Shown here: positions 27,003 to 34,120 of the stretch, piece by piece | Layout of the letters: each line of letters begins with the position of its first letter | How positions within the stretch are numbered: the stretch's first letter is position 1 | Assembly: GCA_900553765.1 (NCBI GenBank) | Contig: USET01000001.1 | Span: forward strand, 1 to 34,341 | DNA: 34,341 nt | Direction: 5' to 3' | Source: an uncultured Mycoplasmatota bacterium | GTDB taxonomy: Bacteria; Bacillota_I; Bacilli_A; RF39; UBA660 | Notes under the pieces: generated by a model | The model's input: the letters and a program-made list of their open reading frames with translations, nothing else | Database searches by the model: none | Told to the model about the DNA's origin: nothing | Program-made: the position numbers and the translations under genes

Positions 27003-27851
27003 CTATTCAAACATTTGATATCTTCTCTTATCTACTTGATAATTGTGCAAAACTTCATCTTCTGAAAGTGCCCGGTTATAAATACGAACTGCGTATATTT
27101 TTCCGATGAAATATTCCTGAGATGCATTGGCCCCAGACGAGTTTGCGCCGATCATCATAATAGTATTACTCTGCGGTTTGGTAATTGTTCCTGCAGCAGC
27201 AATTTCGTATTTCGTACCATTCTGATAAAATGTTGCCTTCGCATTGTCATAACTTCCACTTGCGTAAACCATTCTATTAATGCTGTTTGTAAAATTACCA
27301 TAGAGATTTTTTGAACCATCTATTAAATATGTTCCATTGACATTTACCTGGAATAAAAGTGCTTGTGGAGCATTATAGTAAACCAGTGCGTATCCACCAC
27401 TTTCAAGATTTCCAACAATTTGCATCGTCCCTGAAGTACCAGGACTCATGACTACCTCTAATGTAATCTGCTCATAATTCATCTGTGGTAGTTTCACATA
27501 TTCTTTTCCTGTAAAAGTTAAAGCTCCTTGTTGTGGTGTAGAAGAATAATCAAATCCAACCATTTCTCCATGATTTCCACTACCACTTAGATCTTTCCAA
27601 ATATATTTATCTCCTTTTTTTTCAGCTCCCTGGTATCCATCATAATAACCAATCAACCCATCGGAAATATATTCGTAAGTGTTAGATGAATTGATCTTAT
27701 CTGCCGCTTCTCTATTCGTACGATCTAGTAAAACCTTACGACTTGCAAGCAATCCAAGTGTTCCCAATAACAGCATAACAAAAAGCACTAAAAGCGGATA
27801 GACCACCCCTGCCATTGCAAATCCTTTATTATCTAAATGAAATAATTTCAT
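27003..27851 (-). CDS. Pilin-like N-terminus fused to a LamG/concanavalin-like domain
   Basis: A 282-residue protein. Residues 1-45 resemble a type IV pilin or pseudopilin: a short basic leader ending in DNKG, then FAMAGVVYPLLVLFVMLLLGTL, which would be cut after Gly10. The usual Glu at mature position 5 is missing (Gly there). The rest (about 55-275) fits the laminin-G/concanavalin fold (LamG_3 type): 'LIGYYDGYQ', 'WKDLSGSGNHGEMVGF', 'TFTGKEYVKLP' and the end block 'GKIYAVRIYNRALSEDEVLHNYQ'. This fold usually binds glycans or proteins. No prepilin peptidase or pilus ATPase is in the window, so the export route is inferred. The ribosome site is AAGGTGAC before the ATG at 27851. Confidence 0.82.
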   Translation of the reverse strand: MKLFHLDNKGFAMAGVVYPLLVLFVMLLLGTLGLLASRKVLLDRTNREAADKINSSNTYEYISDGLIGYYDGYQGAEKKGDKYIWKDLSGSGNHGEMVGFDYSSTPQQGALTFTGKEYVKLPQMNYEQITLEVVMSPGTSGTMQIVGNLESGGYALVYYNAPQALLFQVNVNGTYLIDGSKNLYGNFTNSINRMVYASGSYDNAKATFYQNGTKYEIAAAGTITKPQSNTIMMIGANSSGANASQEYFIGKIYAVRIYNRALSEDEVLHNYQVDKRRYQMFE

Positions 27852-27875
27852 AAGTCACCTTCTTATTCTATATTC

Positions 27876-27904
27876 ATCATACACAAAATCGAAAAAAAAA
27901 ACAA
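27876..27904 (-). promoter_or_regulatory. Possible promoter of the pilin-LamG gene
   Basis: TTGTTT (27899-27904), a 17-base spacer and TATGAT (27876-27881) on the minus strand. The -35 is formed by the downstream arm of the rpmF terminator. Confidence 0.5.
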
Positions 27905-27918
27905 CTATTTCGTTGTTT
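27892..27918 (-). terminator. rpmF terminator with the stop codon in the hairpin
   Basis: AAACAAC (27912-27918) and GTTGTTT (27899-27905) pair around a 6-base loop on the minus strand and run into ten T. The TAG stop (27905-27907) lies at the loop and stem. Confidence 0.87.
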
Positions 27919-28120
27919 CTTCTTCAGTTTTAACAACTTCTTTTCCTTTGTAAGTTCCGCAATTAGGACAAACTCTGTGTGGTCTAATTGCTGCTCCACA
28001 TTTTGGACATTTCGTTGTTTGATTTTCACTGATTTTATAGTGTGTACGACGTTTTCTTTTTCTTGTTTTACTAGTTTTTCTAAATGGTACAGCAAATAAT
28101 TGAATGTCTAACTTCATCAT
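27905..28120 (-). CDS. rpmF: Ribosomal protein L32 with an L27-like N-terminal extension
   Basis: L32 is a small zinc-binding protein of the 50S subunit. From residue 10 the 71-residue protein is a normal L32: [20 protein letters not shown], then a four-Cys zinc ribbon (CPKC...CPNC) and an acidic tail. Most L32 proteins start at this Ala after the initiator Met. Here nine residues precede it, MMKLDIQLF, which match the leader of Firmicutes L27 (MLRLDLQFF before Ala in B. subtilis), the segment removed by the Prp protease. The extension has a ribosome site (AAAGAGGTG) before its first ATG, and no ATG, GTG or TTG occurs between it and the L32 core. It is co-transcribed with yceD, 16 bases upstream. 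Confidence 0.95.
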   Translation of the reverse strand: MMKLDIQLFAVPFRKTSKTRKRKRRTHYKISENQTTKCPKCGAAIRPHRVCPNCGTYKGKEVVKTEEETTK

Positions 28121-28136
28121 ATTAACACCTCTTTCT

Positions 28137-28622
28137 CTAAAGTAAATCTTTTAATTTTGCCAATGCTGGATTCGTTTCTTTCACCGAGTCCTTATCTGTT
28201 ACAAGTTTCCATCCATCTCCTTCTAGATGAACTTCTTCTGCTCCCTCACTAACAACTCGCATTGGAATTTCCATTAGTATATTTTCCCATATTATTGGCA
28301 AAATATCAATACTATTTTCAATCTTTTTTGCATTTTCATCGATTTCTTGCAAGATTTGTTCAAGATTACCCTCTATTTTTAAATGAAATGGATAATCCAC
28401 TGGTTTCAAAGTGACGGCACATGAAAGAACCATCGTTCCCGTAACTTCCATAGAAATCTCATATTCATCTATTGCATCTAAAGTAATATCTCCAACTGCT
28501 CTTACATCTTTTAAATCGAGAAGTTCTGTATCATCGATCCATTCTTGTGGAATCGTTACTTCTTCATCAATTGAAATATATGTATCTAATTTATTTTTTA
28601 ATCGTATTAAATCAAATTCCAT
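28137..28622 (-). CDS. yceD: YceD family (DUF177) protein
   Basis: A 161-residue cytoplasmic DUF177 protein. Features of the family are the mid-protein '[18 protein letters not shown]' with its conserved Cys, and the C-terminal '[11 protein letters not shown]'. YceD genes sit directly before rpmF in most bacteria and the protein is linked to 23S rRNA and ribosome assembly. The frame reaches 28661, but the ATG at 28622 has GGTGATTTT upstream and follows the promoter at the right distance. The usual second zinc-ribbon cysteines of some DUF177 members are absent here. Confidence 0.9.
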   Translation of the reverse strand: MEFDLIRLKNKLDTYISIDEEVTIPQEWIDDTELLDLKDVRAVGDITLDAIDEYEISMEVTGTMVLSCAVTLKPVDYPFHLKIEGNLEQILQEIDENAKKIENSIDILPIIWENILMEIPMRVVSEGAEEVHLEGDGWKLVTDKDSVKETNPALAKLKDLL

Positions 28623-28640
28623 AAAATCACCCGTGCTTTC

Positions 28641-28669
28641 ATTATACCGAACTATCATCAAATTTGCAA
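28641..28669 (-). promoter_or_regulatory. SigA-type promoter of yceD-rpmF
   Basis: TTGCAA (28664-28669), a 17-base spacer and TATAAT (28641-28646) on the minus strand, about 18 bases before the yceD start. It is back to back with the tmcAL promoter. Confidence 0.82.
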
Positions 28670-28683
28670 CGTTCGTTTTTTCT

Positions 28684-28711
28684 TTGAAGAATGTATTGTT
28701 TATGTTACAAT
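28684..28711 (+). promoter_or_regulatory. Promoter of tmcAL
   Basis: TTGAAG (28684-28689), a 16-base spacer and TACAAT (28706-28711) with a TGT extension, 17 bases before the ATG at 28729. Confidence 0.72.
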
Positions 28712-28728
28712 AGCACTAGGTGAGATGA

Positions 28729-29895
28729 ATGAAAACAGTTGGAATCATTTGTGAGTATAGTCCATTTCATAATGGGCATGAATATCACATCAAACAGATA
28801 AAAAAATTATATCCAGATGCAACGATCGTTTTAATATTGAGTGGCAATTTCACACAACGTGGACTTCCTAGTATTTTAGATAAATGGACCAAGACACAAA
28901 TCGCGCTTCAACACGGAGTCGATCTCGTCGTAGAACTCCCATTTGTTTTTGCAACTCAAAGTGCCGATATTTTTGCTCGCGGTAGTATCTCATTACTAAA
29001 AGCGCTCAACGTAGATATTCTCGTCTTTGGAAGTGAAGAAAATAACATTCAAATGTTACAAGAACTTGCACATATACAGTGTAATAATCCAAAATACGAT
29101 CAACTTGTAAAAACTTATCTACAGGAAGGTGTAAATTATCCAACTGCAATGTCAAAAGCATTAGAATCTTTTCATTCATCGACGATCACTTCTCCAAACG
29201 ATTTACTAGGATTAAGCTATGTAAAAGAAATTATCAAACAACAAGCTAAGATAGAACCTGTCACAATCCAAAGAACAAACGACTTTCACGATACAAAAAG
29301 TACAAGTGATATCGTAAGTGCGACACGCATTCGTACAGCTTTACAAAACAACGAAGATATTTCTCATTATGTTCCAAGCGATACTTTATCAGCACTAAAT
29401 GAGCATGTCGTTAATATCGAAGATTATTGGCCCTTGCTCTTCTACCGACTATCTCTTGCTCAAACAACGATCGCATCAAATCAAACTGTAGATGAAGGTA
29501 TTGAACATCGAATTTTAAAACACTTCCCAGAATGTTCATCAATCGAGGAACTCACTCATAAAATCAAAACTAAACGATACACTTATAATAAACTAATGAG
29601 GATGTCTCTACATATTCTATGTAACTTTACAAAAGAAGAGGCCAAAGAAATTCCTTACCCGACATATATTCGTGTCTTGGGAATGAATCAAGCTGGAATT
29701 TCCTATTTGAATTCTATCAAAAAAAATTGTCCACTTCCAATCATTTCAGCCCTGAATCAAATGGATGATCTATGCAGTCAAATCGAATATCGTACAACCG
29801 CTGTATATAGTTCTACATTCACACCGGAAAAAAGGAAACAACTTCTCGCCAAGGAATTTCAAAAAAAACCAATCATCCAAAAAAACACTTTATAA
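28729..29895 (+). CDS. tmcAL: tRNA(Met) cytidine acetate ligase (TmcAL/YlbM)
   Basis: TmcAL activates acetate with ATP and makes N4-acetylcytidine at the wobble position of elongator tRNA-Met. The 388-residue protein opens with GIICEYSPFHNGH, whose HNGH (14-17) is the nucleotidyltransferase HxGH motif, and continues with 'LSGNFTQRG' and 'DLVVELPFVFATQSADIFA', all typical of the YlbM/DUF795 family. It is slightly shorter than the B. subtilis protein (about 415). The start at 28729 is preferred because AGGTGAG precedes it; a second ATG at 28725 is out of frame. It is transcribed away from yceD and converges on the M3-like gene. Confidence 0.94.
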   Translation: MKTVGIICEYSPFHNGHEYHIKQIKKLYPDATIVLILSGNFTQRGLPSILDKWTKTQIALQHGVDLVVELPFVFATQSADIFARGSISLLKALNVDILVFGSEENNIQMLQELAHIQCNNPKYDQLVKTYLQEGVNYPTAMSKALESFHSSTITSPNDLLGLSYVKEIIKQQAKIEPVTIQRTNDFHDTKSTSDIVSATRIRTALQNNEDISHYVPSDTLSALNEHVVNIEDYWPLLFYRLSLAQTTIASNQTVDEGIEHRILKHFPECSSIEELTHKIKTKRYTYNKLMRMSLHILCNFTKEEAKEIPYPTYIRVLGMNQAGISYLNSIKKNCPLPIISALNQMDDLCSQIEYRTTAVYSSTFTPEKRKQLLAKEFQKKPIIQKNTL

Positions 29896-29912
29896 AAAGT
29901 GTTTTATTTTTT
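29879..29912. terminator. Bidirectional terminator holding both convergent stop codons
   Basis: AAAACACTTT (29882-29891) and AAAGTGTTTT (29896-29905) form a 10-bp stem with a 4-base loop and T-rich arms on both strands. The plus-strand TAA (29893-29895) and minus-strand TAA (29890-29892) meet in the TTATAA at its tip. Confidence 0.9.
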
Positions 29913-30798
29913 CTCGTAATGAACGCTTCTTAGAAACTCGTGGCAAATTTAAAACAGACTGATATCGCGGAATATAATACTGAAAGTAGTCATTTACGAG
30001 TCTAGTTCGTATATCATTCTCACAATATAAATGTCCCTCACGATACTCTACATCTAAATCAAGCGTTTGAAACGCGAGTGTAACATCATCCGTTTTTAAC
30101 GCTTTCAAAAACACTGGAAGTTTTTTTAATGTTTCTTCCTTATTCTGCATATAGAGCTGTTCTAAACGAACTGACAATAAAGATGATAAAACATAAGGAA
30201 TGTCATACATTGGAAATGCACAACACGTTCCGATGGAATCGACATAATCTCTAACATGGGTATTGTTCGTAATCATTCGCTTATACTGTCGAATGTAAAT
30301 TTCATCGTGTTCCATAAAACTCCTCAAATAAGATGCCGCTAAATTCTCTAAAAAGATTGGAATCGTTTCACCTAATAATTGAGATGTAAAATTATTTCCT
30401 AAAAATAAAATATGGCCAAACTCATGAGCAATTTTTTCGACATCCTCCCATGTATGAGTATAATTGATTTCAACCTTTTTTGCATTGCATACTTGGGAAA
30501 TCTCTCCGGGAACAATACTTCCTTCCCGGTAAAGAAGTAAAGCTGCTTGATAGGAAGTTTCATCTAAATAATCTTTCGTAAATTTTAAAAAACACTGTAT
30601 TGCTTCATCAGAAGTAATATGATGCTTACACTCGATTTCATCTACTTCTTTTCTCACTGAATAACCACCTGTATACAAATATGTAAAAAACAAAGAAACA
30701 TCTTGACTCAACTGATGAAATTGCTTACTAATGGACGCAAAGGAAAATTGTTCTTCGTTACCTCTATTTACATTTGTTTCTGATTTCTGTGTCATCAT
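29890..30798 (-). CDS. M3-like zinc metallopeptidase
   Basis: A 302-residue soluble helical protein with a gluzincin site: His125-Glu126-Phe-Gly-His129 (IAHEFGHILF), and Glu144 in GETIPIFLENLA, 15 residues on. The block matches the M3 family (thimet oligopeptidase/oligoendopeptidase F, where VEVPSQMLEN follows HEFGH), although the protein is about half the usual length. It lacks a signal peptide, so it probably cleaves peptides in the cytoplasm. Two ATGs (30798 and 30795) are both possible behind GAGGAG. Its stop overlaps the tmcAL stop by 6 bases. A related but degenerate protein is encoded at 32391-33509. Confidence 0.82.
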   Translation of the reverse strand: MMTQKSETNVNRGNEEQFSFASISKQFHQLSQDVSLFFTYLYTGGYSVRKEVDEIECKHHITSDEAIQCFLKFTKDYLDETSYQAALLLYREGSIVPGEISQVCNAKKVEINYTHTWEDVEKIAHEFGHILFLGNNFTSQLLGETIPIFLENLAASYLRSFMEHDEIYIRQYKRMITNNTHVRDYVDSIGTCCAFPMYDIPYVLSSLLSVRLEQLYMQNKEETLKKLPVFLKALKTDDVTLAFQTLDLDVEYREGHLYCENDIRTRLVNDYFQYYIPRYQSVLNLPRVSKKRSLREKIKHFL

Positions 30799-30829
30799 AG
30801 TATTACTCCTCTTTCAACTTGTGCTATCT

Positions 30830-30838
30830 AATATACCA
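30830..30838 (-). promoter_or_regulatory. Extended -10 promoter of the M3-like gene
   Basis: TGGTATATT on the minus strand without a good -35, about 30 bases before the start at 30798. It follows the pyk terminator directly. Confidence 0.5.
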
Positions 30839-30852
30839 CAACTTATGCAAAA

Positions 30853-30879
30853 GAAAAAGAAGAATGTAAGCATTCTTCT
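30853..30879 (-). terminator. pyk terminator touching the stop codon
   Basis: AGAAGAATG (30871-30879) and CATTCTTCT (30858-30866) pair around a 4-base loop on the minus strand, followed by TTTTC. The last two bases of the TAG stop (30878-30880) begin the stem. Confidence 0.87.
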
Positions 30880-32286
30880 AAATTTCTTCTATTTTCATAA
30901 AGTTTGTTTTCTTTACTTCCATATGATTAGGAAAACCACCTGTAATAATTACTTTATCCCCTTTATTTAAATTTAAAGTTTCTTTTGCAATCTTCATACA
31001 ATCTTCTACAAGTTCATCTGTCGATTTACTCATTGGTTGCACAACTGGATATACTCCAAAATTTGCAGCTAATGAATAAGCAACTTTCTCTGTAGGACAA
31101 GCAGCTAAAATGATAGATTTTGATCTTAAATTACTAATCTTACGCGCTGTATACCCACTCGTTGTTGCAGCGATAATACAAGCGATATCAAGTGCATTTG
31201 TAGCCTCTACTACACCACGTGCGATCGTCGATGTAATATCATCTCTAAACGTCGTCTTAACATGTTGTGTATAATCGAGATAACCTTCTGTTGCCTCACA
31301 AGTATTGGCCATGAATCTAACTGCTTCTACTGGATATTTTCCTGCGGTTGTCTCTCCAGATAACATCACTGCATCTGTTCCATCCATTACAGCATTTGCG
31401 ATATCAGATACTTCTGCTCTCGTTGGTCGAGCATTCTTCTTCATAGACTCCAACATTTCTGTTGCAACTACAGCAATCTTTCCTTGCTCACGACACTTAC
31501 GAATAATCATCTTTTGGAATACTGGAAGTTGTTCTAACGGTACCTCAACTCCAAGATCTCCACGAGCAACCATAATTCCATCACTTGCTTCGATAATAGA
31601 ATCGATATTTTTAATTCCTGTACCACTTTCGATTTTAGAAATAATCTTCATATCTTCTCTTCCGTGTTCTTTTAAGATATTTCTCGCTTCTAGTACATCA
31701 TCTTTCGTCGATACGAAAGAAAGTGCTAAGTAATCACCTTCATGCTCGCACGCATAAATTAAATCTGCTCGATCTTGTTTACTAATAAAAGGAATCTCTA
31801 AATGTACTCCCGGTACACTTAAACTTTTTTTATTTCCTAAAATTCCACCTGTTACAACCTGACAAGTAACCCCATCTTCTTCACAGCTTGTAACTTTAAT
31901 CTTCATCAATCCATTTTCAAGCAAAATAATATCTCCTGGTGTTAAACAATCAAGTGCTTGTGGATGATTTACAGATATTTTCTCCTCTGTTCCAAGAATA
32001 TTTTCCTTGACAACACGAATTGTATTTCCTTCTTTTAATGTAATTTCATCATTTTCTAACATTCCACTACGGAATTCAGGACCTTTTGTATCATATAAGA
32101 TTGCAATTGGTCTCCCTGTTCTTTTACGTACTTCATGTACAGTATTCACGACAAGTTGTTTTTCCTCTTCTGTTGCATGTGAAAAGTTAATTCGCGCAAC
32201 ATTCATACCAGCATAAACCATTGTTCCATTGTATCAGGTTGATTGCTTGCTGGCCCAATGCTACAAATAATTTTTGTCTTCTTCAT
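30878..32286 (-). CDS. pyk: Pyruvate kinase, with a -1 frameshift near the N-terminus
   Basis: Pyruvate kinase makes ATP and pyruvate from phosphoenolpyruvate. The open frame from 32221 gives 447 residues with the catalytic barrel (MNVARINFSH, 'LYDTKGPEFRSG', 'IISKIES', 'GIMVARGDLGVEVP', 'MLSGETTAGKYPVEAV'). It lacks the first barrel strand. That strand is encoded just upstream in another frame: an ATG at 32286 behind TGAGGTAGTAAT begins MKKTKIICSIGPASNQPDTMEQ, and continues in the main frame with MVYAGMNVARINFSH if the ribosome or the sequence shifts by -1 at CAA (32221-32223). The joined product of about 469 residues has the normal length. One missing base is the simplest explanation. The promoter and ribosome site serve the upstream ATG, not 32221. 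Confidence 0.9.
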
Positions 32287-32318
32287 ATTACTACCTCACT
32301 AACCAAAAAAACAATCTC

Positions 32319-32347
32319 ATTTTACTATAATTTAATTTAGATTTCAA
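32319..32347 (-). promoter_or_regulatory. SigA-type promoter of pyk
   Basis: TTGAAA (32342-32347), a 17-base spacer and TAAAAT (32319-32324) on the minus strand, about 33 bases before the ATG at 32286. Confidence 0.75.
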
Positions 32348-32373
32348 TACTTTTATCATATTTTATAAAATTT

Positions 32374-32401
32374 AAAAAAGATGATTTTCATCATCTTTTT
32401 T
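32374..32401 (-). terminator. Terminator with the stop codon in the stem
   Basis: AAAAAAGATGAT (32390-32401) and ATCATCTTTTTT (32374-32385) form a 12-bp stem with a 4-base GAAA loop on the minus strand. The TGA stop (32391-32393) is within the stem. Confidence 0.9.
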
Positions 32402-33509
32402 TCTCATGATAACACGAATATACATTCTTACTTCTCATCGACATTTCTTGTGCAAGCGTAAGTAAAACATCATCACCGAGTCCAATTTTTTCAAAATCAG
32501 GGCGTTGTTCATTGGAAATATTCATTCGCATCAAAGTTTTCAAATGTTCTAATCCCAGCTCTTTATTAAATTGTATTTGCTGTACTAATCCACGTGCCAT
32601 AACATAGGCTTGAATTTCTACCAAATCTTTCTTTAGTTGCCGAGGAATAACCTTTAATATTTCATTTACGTTAGGGTGAAAAAAACTTTTCAAATTTTGT
32701 TGACCAGGCAGAGAATGAATTTGCATTAAAGTGTCGTTAGCATATCCAGTAAAATCACTTTCTCTCTGTTTTTTTAAAAGTTCTATATCTTCTCGATGCA
32801 TTTCATTTGTTTCAAAATAGGAAAAAGCTAACTCTTCCATCACATATGCACAGACATTTTGAAAACTATCGCAGTGTAAATCTTCTTTCATATAAAACTT
32901 TACACCCAAAGCACACTCTCTAATCAGAGTAAATAAATCTCTTAAATCATGATGTTCTAAAATACATATATATGGTTTATGGAATATATAATCAAAAAAT
33001 GTAGATCCTAAATGATCTTTTTTATTTCGACATTCACAGAAGTAGATTGAAGAAGTATCAGATAGTATTTGCTCTGCTACTGGAGAAATAGCTTCATCTT
33101 GTAAAAAGGCATAAAAATGTTTTGCGCCATTCATTGCCGATGTGCGATCAAAGGAATTTCCGATGTGCGATTCAAAACGTTGCAAGTTACCATCAGCAAC
33201 ATAATTCGCAAGCGACATTAGAAAAGATAAATAATTTTCATCCATATATGGATCGTCTTGTCGAAGAATTCCATTTAATTTCTTATACTTTGTATCTCTT
33301 ATCAATACGACACATTCATTTAAAATGCGACCTATATCACCTGTAACTAAAAAATTACCAAGATGCGTATAATAGTGTAATAATTCTATATTTGCAATCA
33401 AACTCCATCCGATTGTTTCACGTTCTATTTGATTCTGACATTGACGATACAGTCTCTTCAAATAGCGTTTTCTCTTTCTAATCGTCTTGATATCTCCATA
33501 ATTTTCCAT
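32391..33509 (-). CDS. Degenerate M3-like protein (pseudo-peptidase)
   Basis: A 372-residue soluble helical protein. Its middle and end resemble the M3-like peptidase at 29890-30798: 'DLFTLIRECALGVKFY' lines up with the zinc-site helix (EKIAHEFGHILF), and 'QNVCAYVMEELAFSYF' with GETIPIFLENLAASYL. Later, 'ARGLVQQIQFNKELGLEHLKTLM' lines up with 'VRLEQLYMQNKEETLKKLPVFL'. Both zinc histidines (Arg197 and Leu201 here) and the third ligand (Asn218) are lost, while the Glu of HExxH (Glu198) remains. It should not be a zinc protease and may bind peptides or partners. The alignment is by eye. The start has GGAGATG upstream. Confidence 0.7.
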   Translation of the reverse strand: MENYGDIKTIRKRKRYLKRLYRQCQNQIERETIGWSLIANIELLHYYTHLGNFLVTGDIGRILNECVVLIRDTKYKKLNGILRQDDPYMDENYLSFLMSLANYVADGNLQRFESHIGNSFDRTSAMNGAKHFYAFLQDEAISPVAEQILSDTSSIYFCECRNKKDHLGSTFFDYIFHKPYICILEHHDLRDLFTLIRECALGVKFYMKEDLHCDSFQNVCAYVMEELAFSYFETNEMHREDIELLKKQRESDFTGYANDTLMQIHSLPGQQNLKSFFHPNVNEILKVIPRQLKKDLVEIQAYVMARGLVQQIQFNKELGLEHLKTLMRMNISNEQRPDFEKIGLGDDVLLTLAQEMSMRSKNVYSCYHEKKR

Positions 33510-33527
33510 ATCTACATCTCCTATAAT

Positions 33528-33560
33528 AAAAAAAGGATTACACCTTGTGCATTCCTTTTT
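33528..33560 (-). terminator. Terminator of the lipoprotein gene
   Basis: AAAAAGGA and TCCTTTTT pair around an inner CAC/GTG on the minus strand, followed by further T. The TAA stop (33559-33561) overlaps the beginning of the stem. It lies directly before the ribosome site of the next gene. Confidence 0.8.
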
Positions 33561-34113
33561 ATTGTACTACTGTTCCACCAAACAATACAATACCAAAGTT
33601 AATATCGGATGGATCTACTTTCCAATTTCCATCTTCTTCTACTAAACGAATTAACACTCCACCTTTATTTTTAGGTTGTTGTGATAAAGCAACCTGAAAG
33701 CTATTGAAATCCGTATAAAGCCCACTTGATGTCAAAGATAATAAATCAATTACTTCTCCCGTAAAAGACAGATAATACTCTCCGTCCGCCTCTTTTATTT
33801 CGTACTGATCGTTTATTCTCGTCTGTAAATAAGCTCGATACATCTCGCTTGTCATCGCTGGATCTACATTGTGAACAATTTGATTCAATGGTTCATAATA
33901 ATCCGATTGTTCAGAAACAACCTCAATAATCTTACTCGCTTGTTTCGTTTTCATAGCGGACTCTAACGGCGTTATAACATCTTCTTTTATCTCTTCTTTT
34001 TCCATCTCTATTTTCTGTTTTTCTTTACGACCTGCCTCTTTTTTGGAAGCACTTCCACAACCCGTTACAATCAATATCAAACACAAAGTAATAAGAATAA
34101 CAAATTTCTTCAT
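33559..34113 (-). CDS. Putative lipoprotein, unknown function
   Basis: A 184-residue exported protein with a lipoprotein signal (LILIVTGC-GS, Cys19 as lipid site), a long Lys/Glu-rich charged linker (23-45), and a C-terminal domain of about 130 residues with alternating helix and strand ('DGEYYLSFTGEVIDLLS', 'GGVLIRLVEEDGNWKVDP'), reminiscent of DUF4878/NTF2-like or DUF3887-type folds. No catalytic residues stand out. It starts 7 bases after the upstream gene, so the two are co-transcribed. Confidence 0.75.
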   Translation of the reverse strand: MKKFVILITLCLILIVTGCGSASKKEAGRKEKQKIEMEKEEIKEDVITPLESAMKTKQASKIIEVVSEQSDYYEPLNQIVHNVDPAMTSEMYRAYLQTRINDQYEIKEADGEYYLSFTGEVIDLLSLTSSGLYTDFNSFQVALSQQPKNKGGVLIRLVEEDGNWKVDPSDINFGIVLFGGTVVQ

Positions 34114-34120
34114 ATCCTAC

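Noticed and set aside
27877..28095. A second 72-residue frame overlapping rpmF on the same strand
   Set aside because: It is a shadow of the Lys/Arg-rich rpmF sequence in another frame and has no ribosome site of its own.
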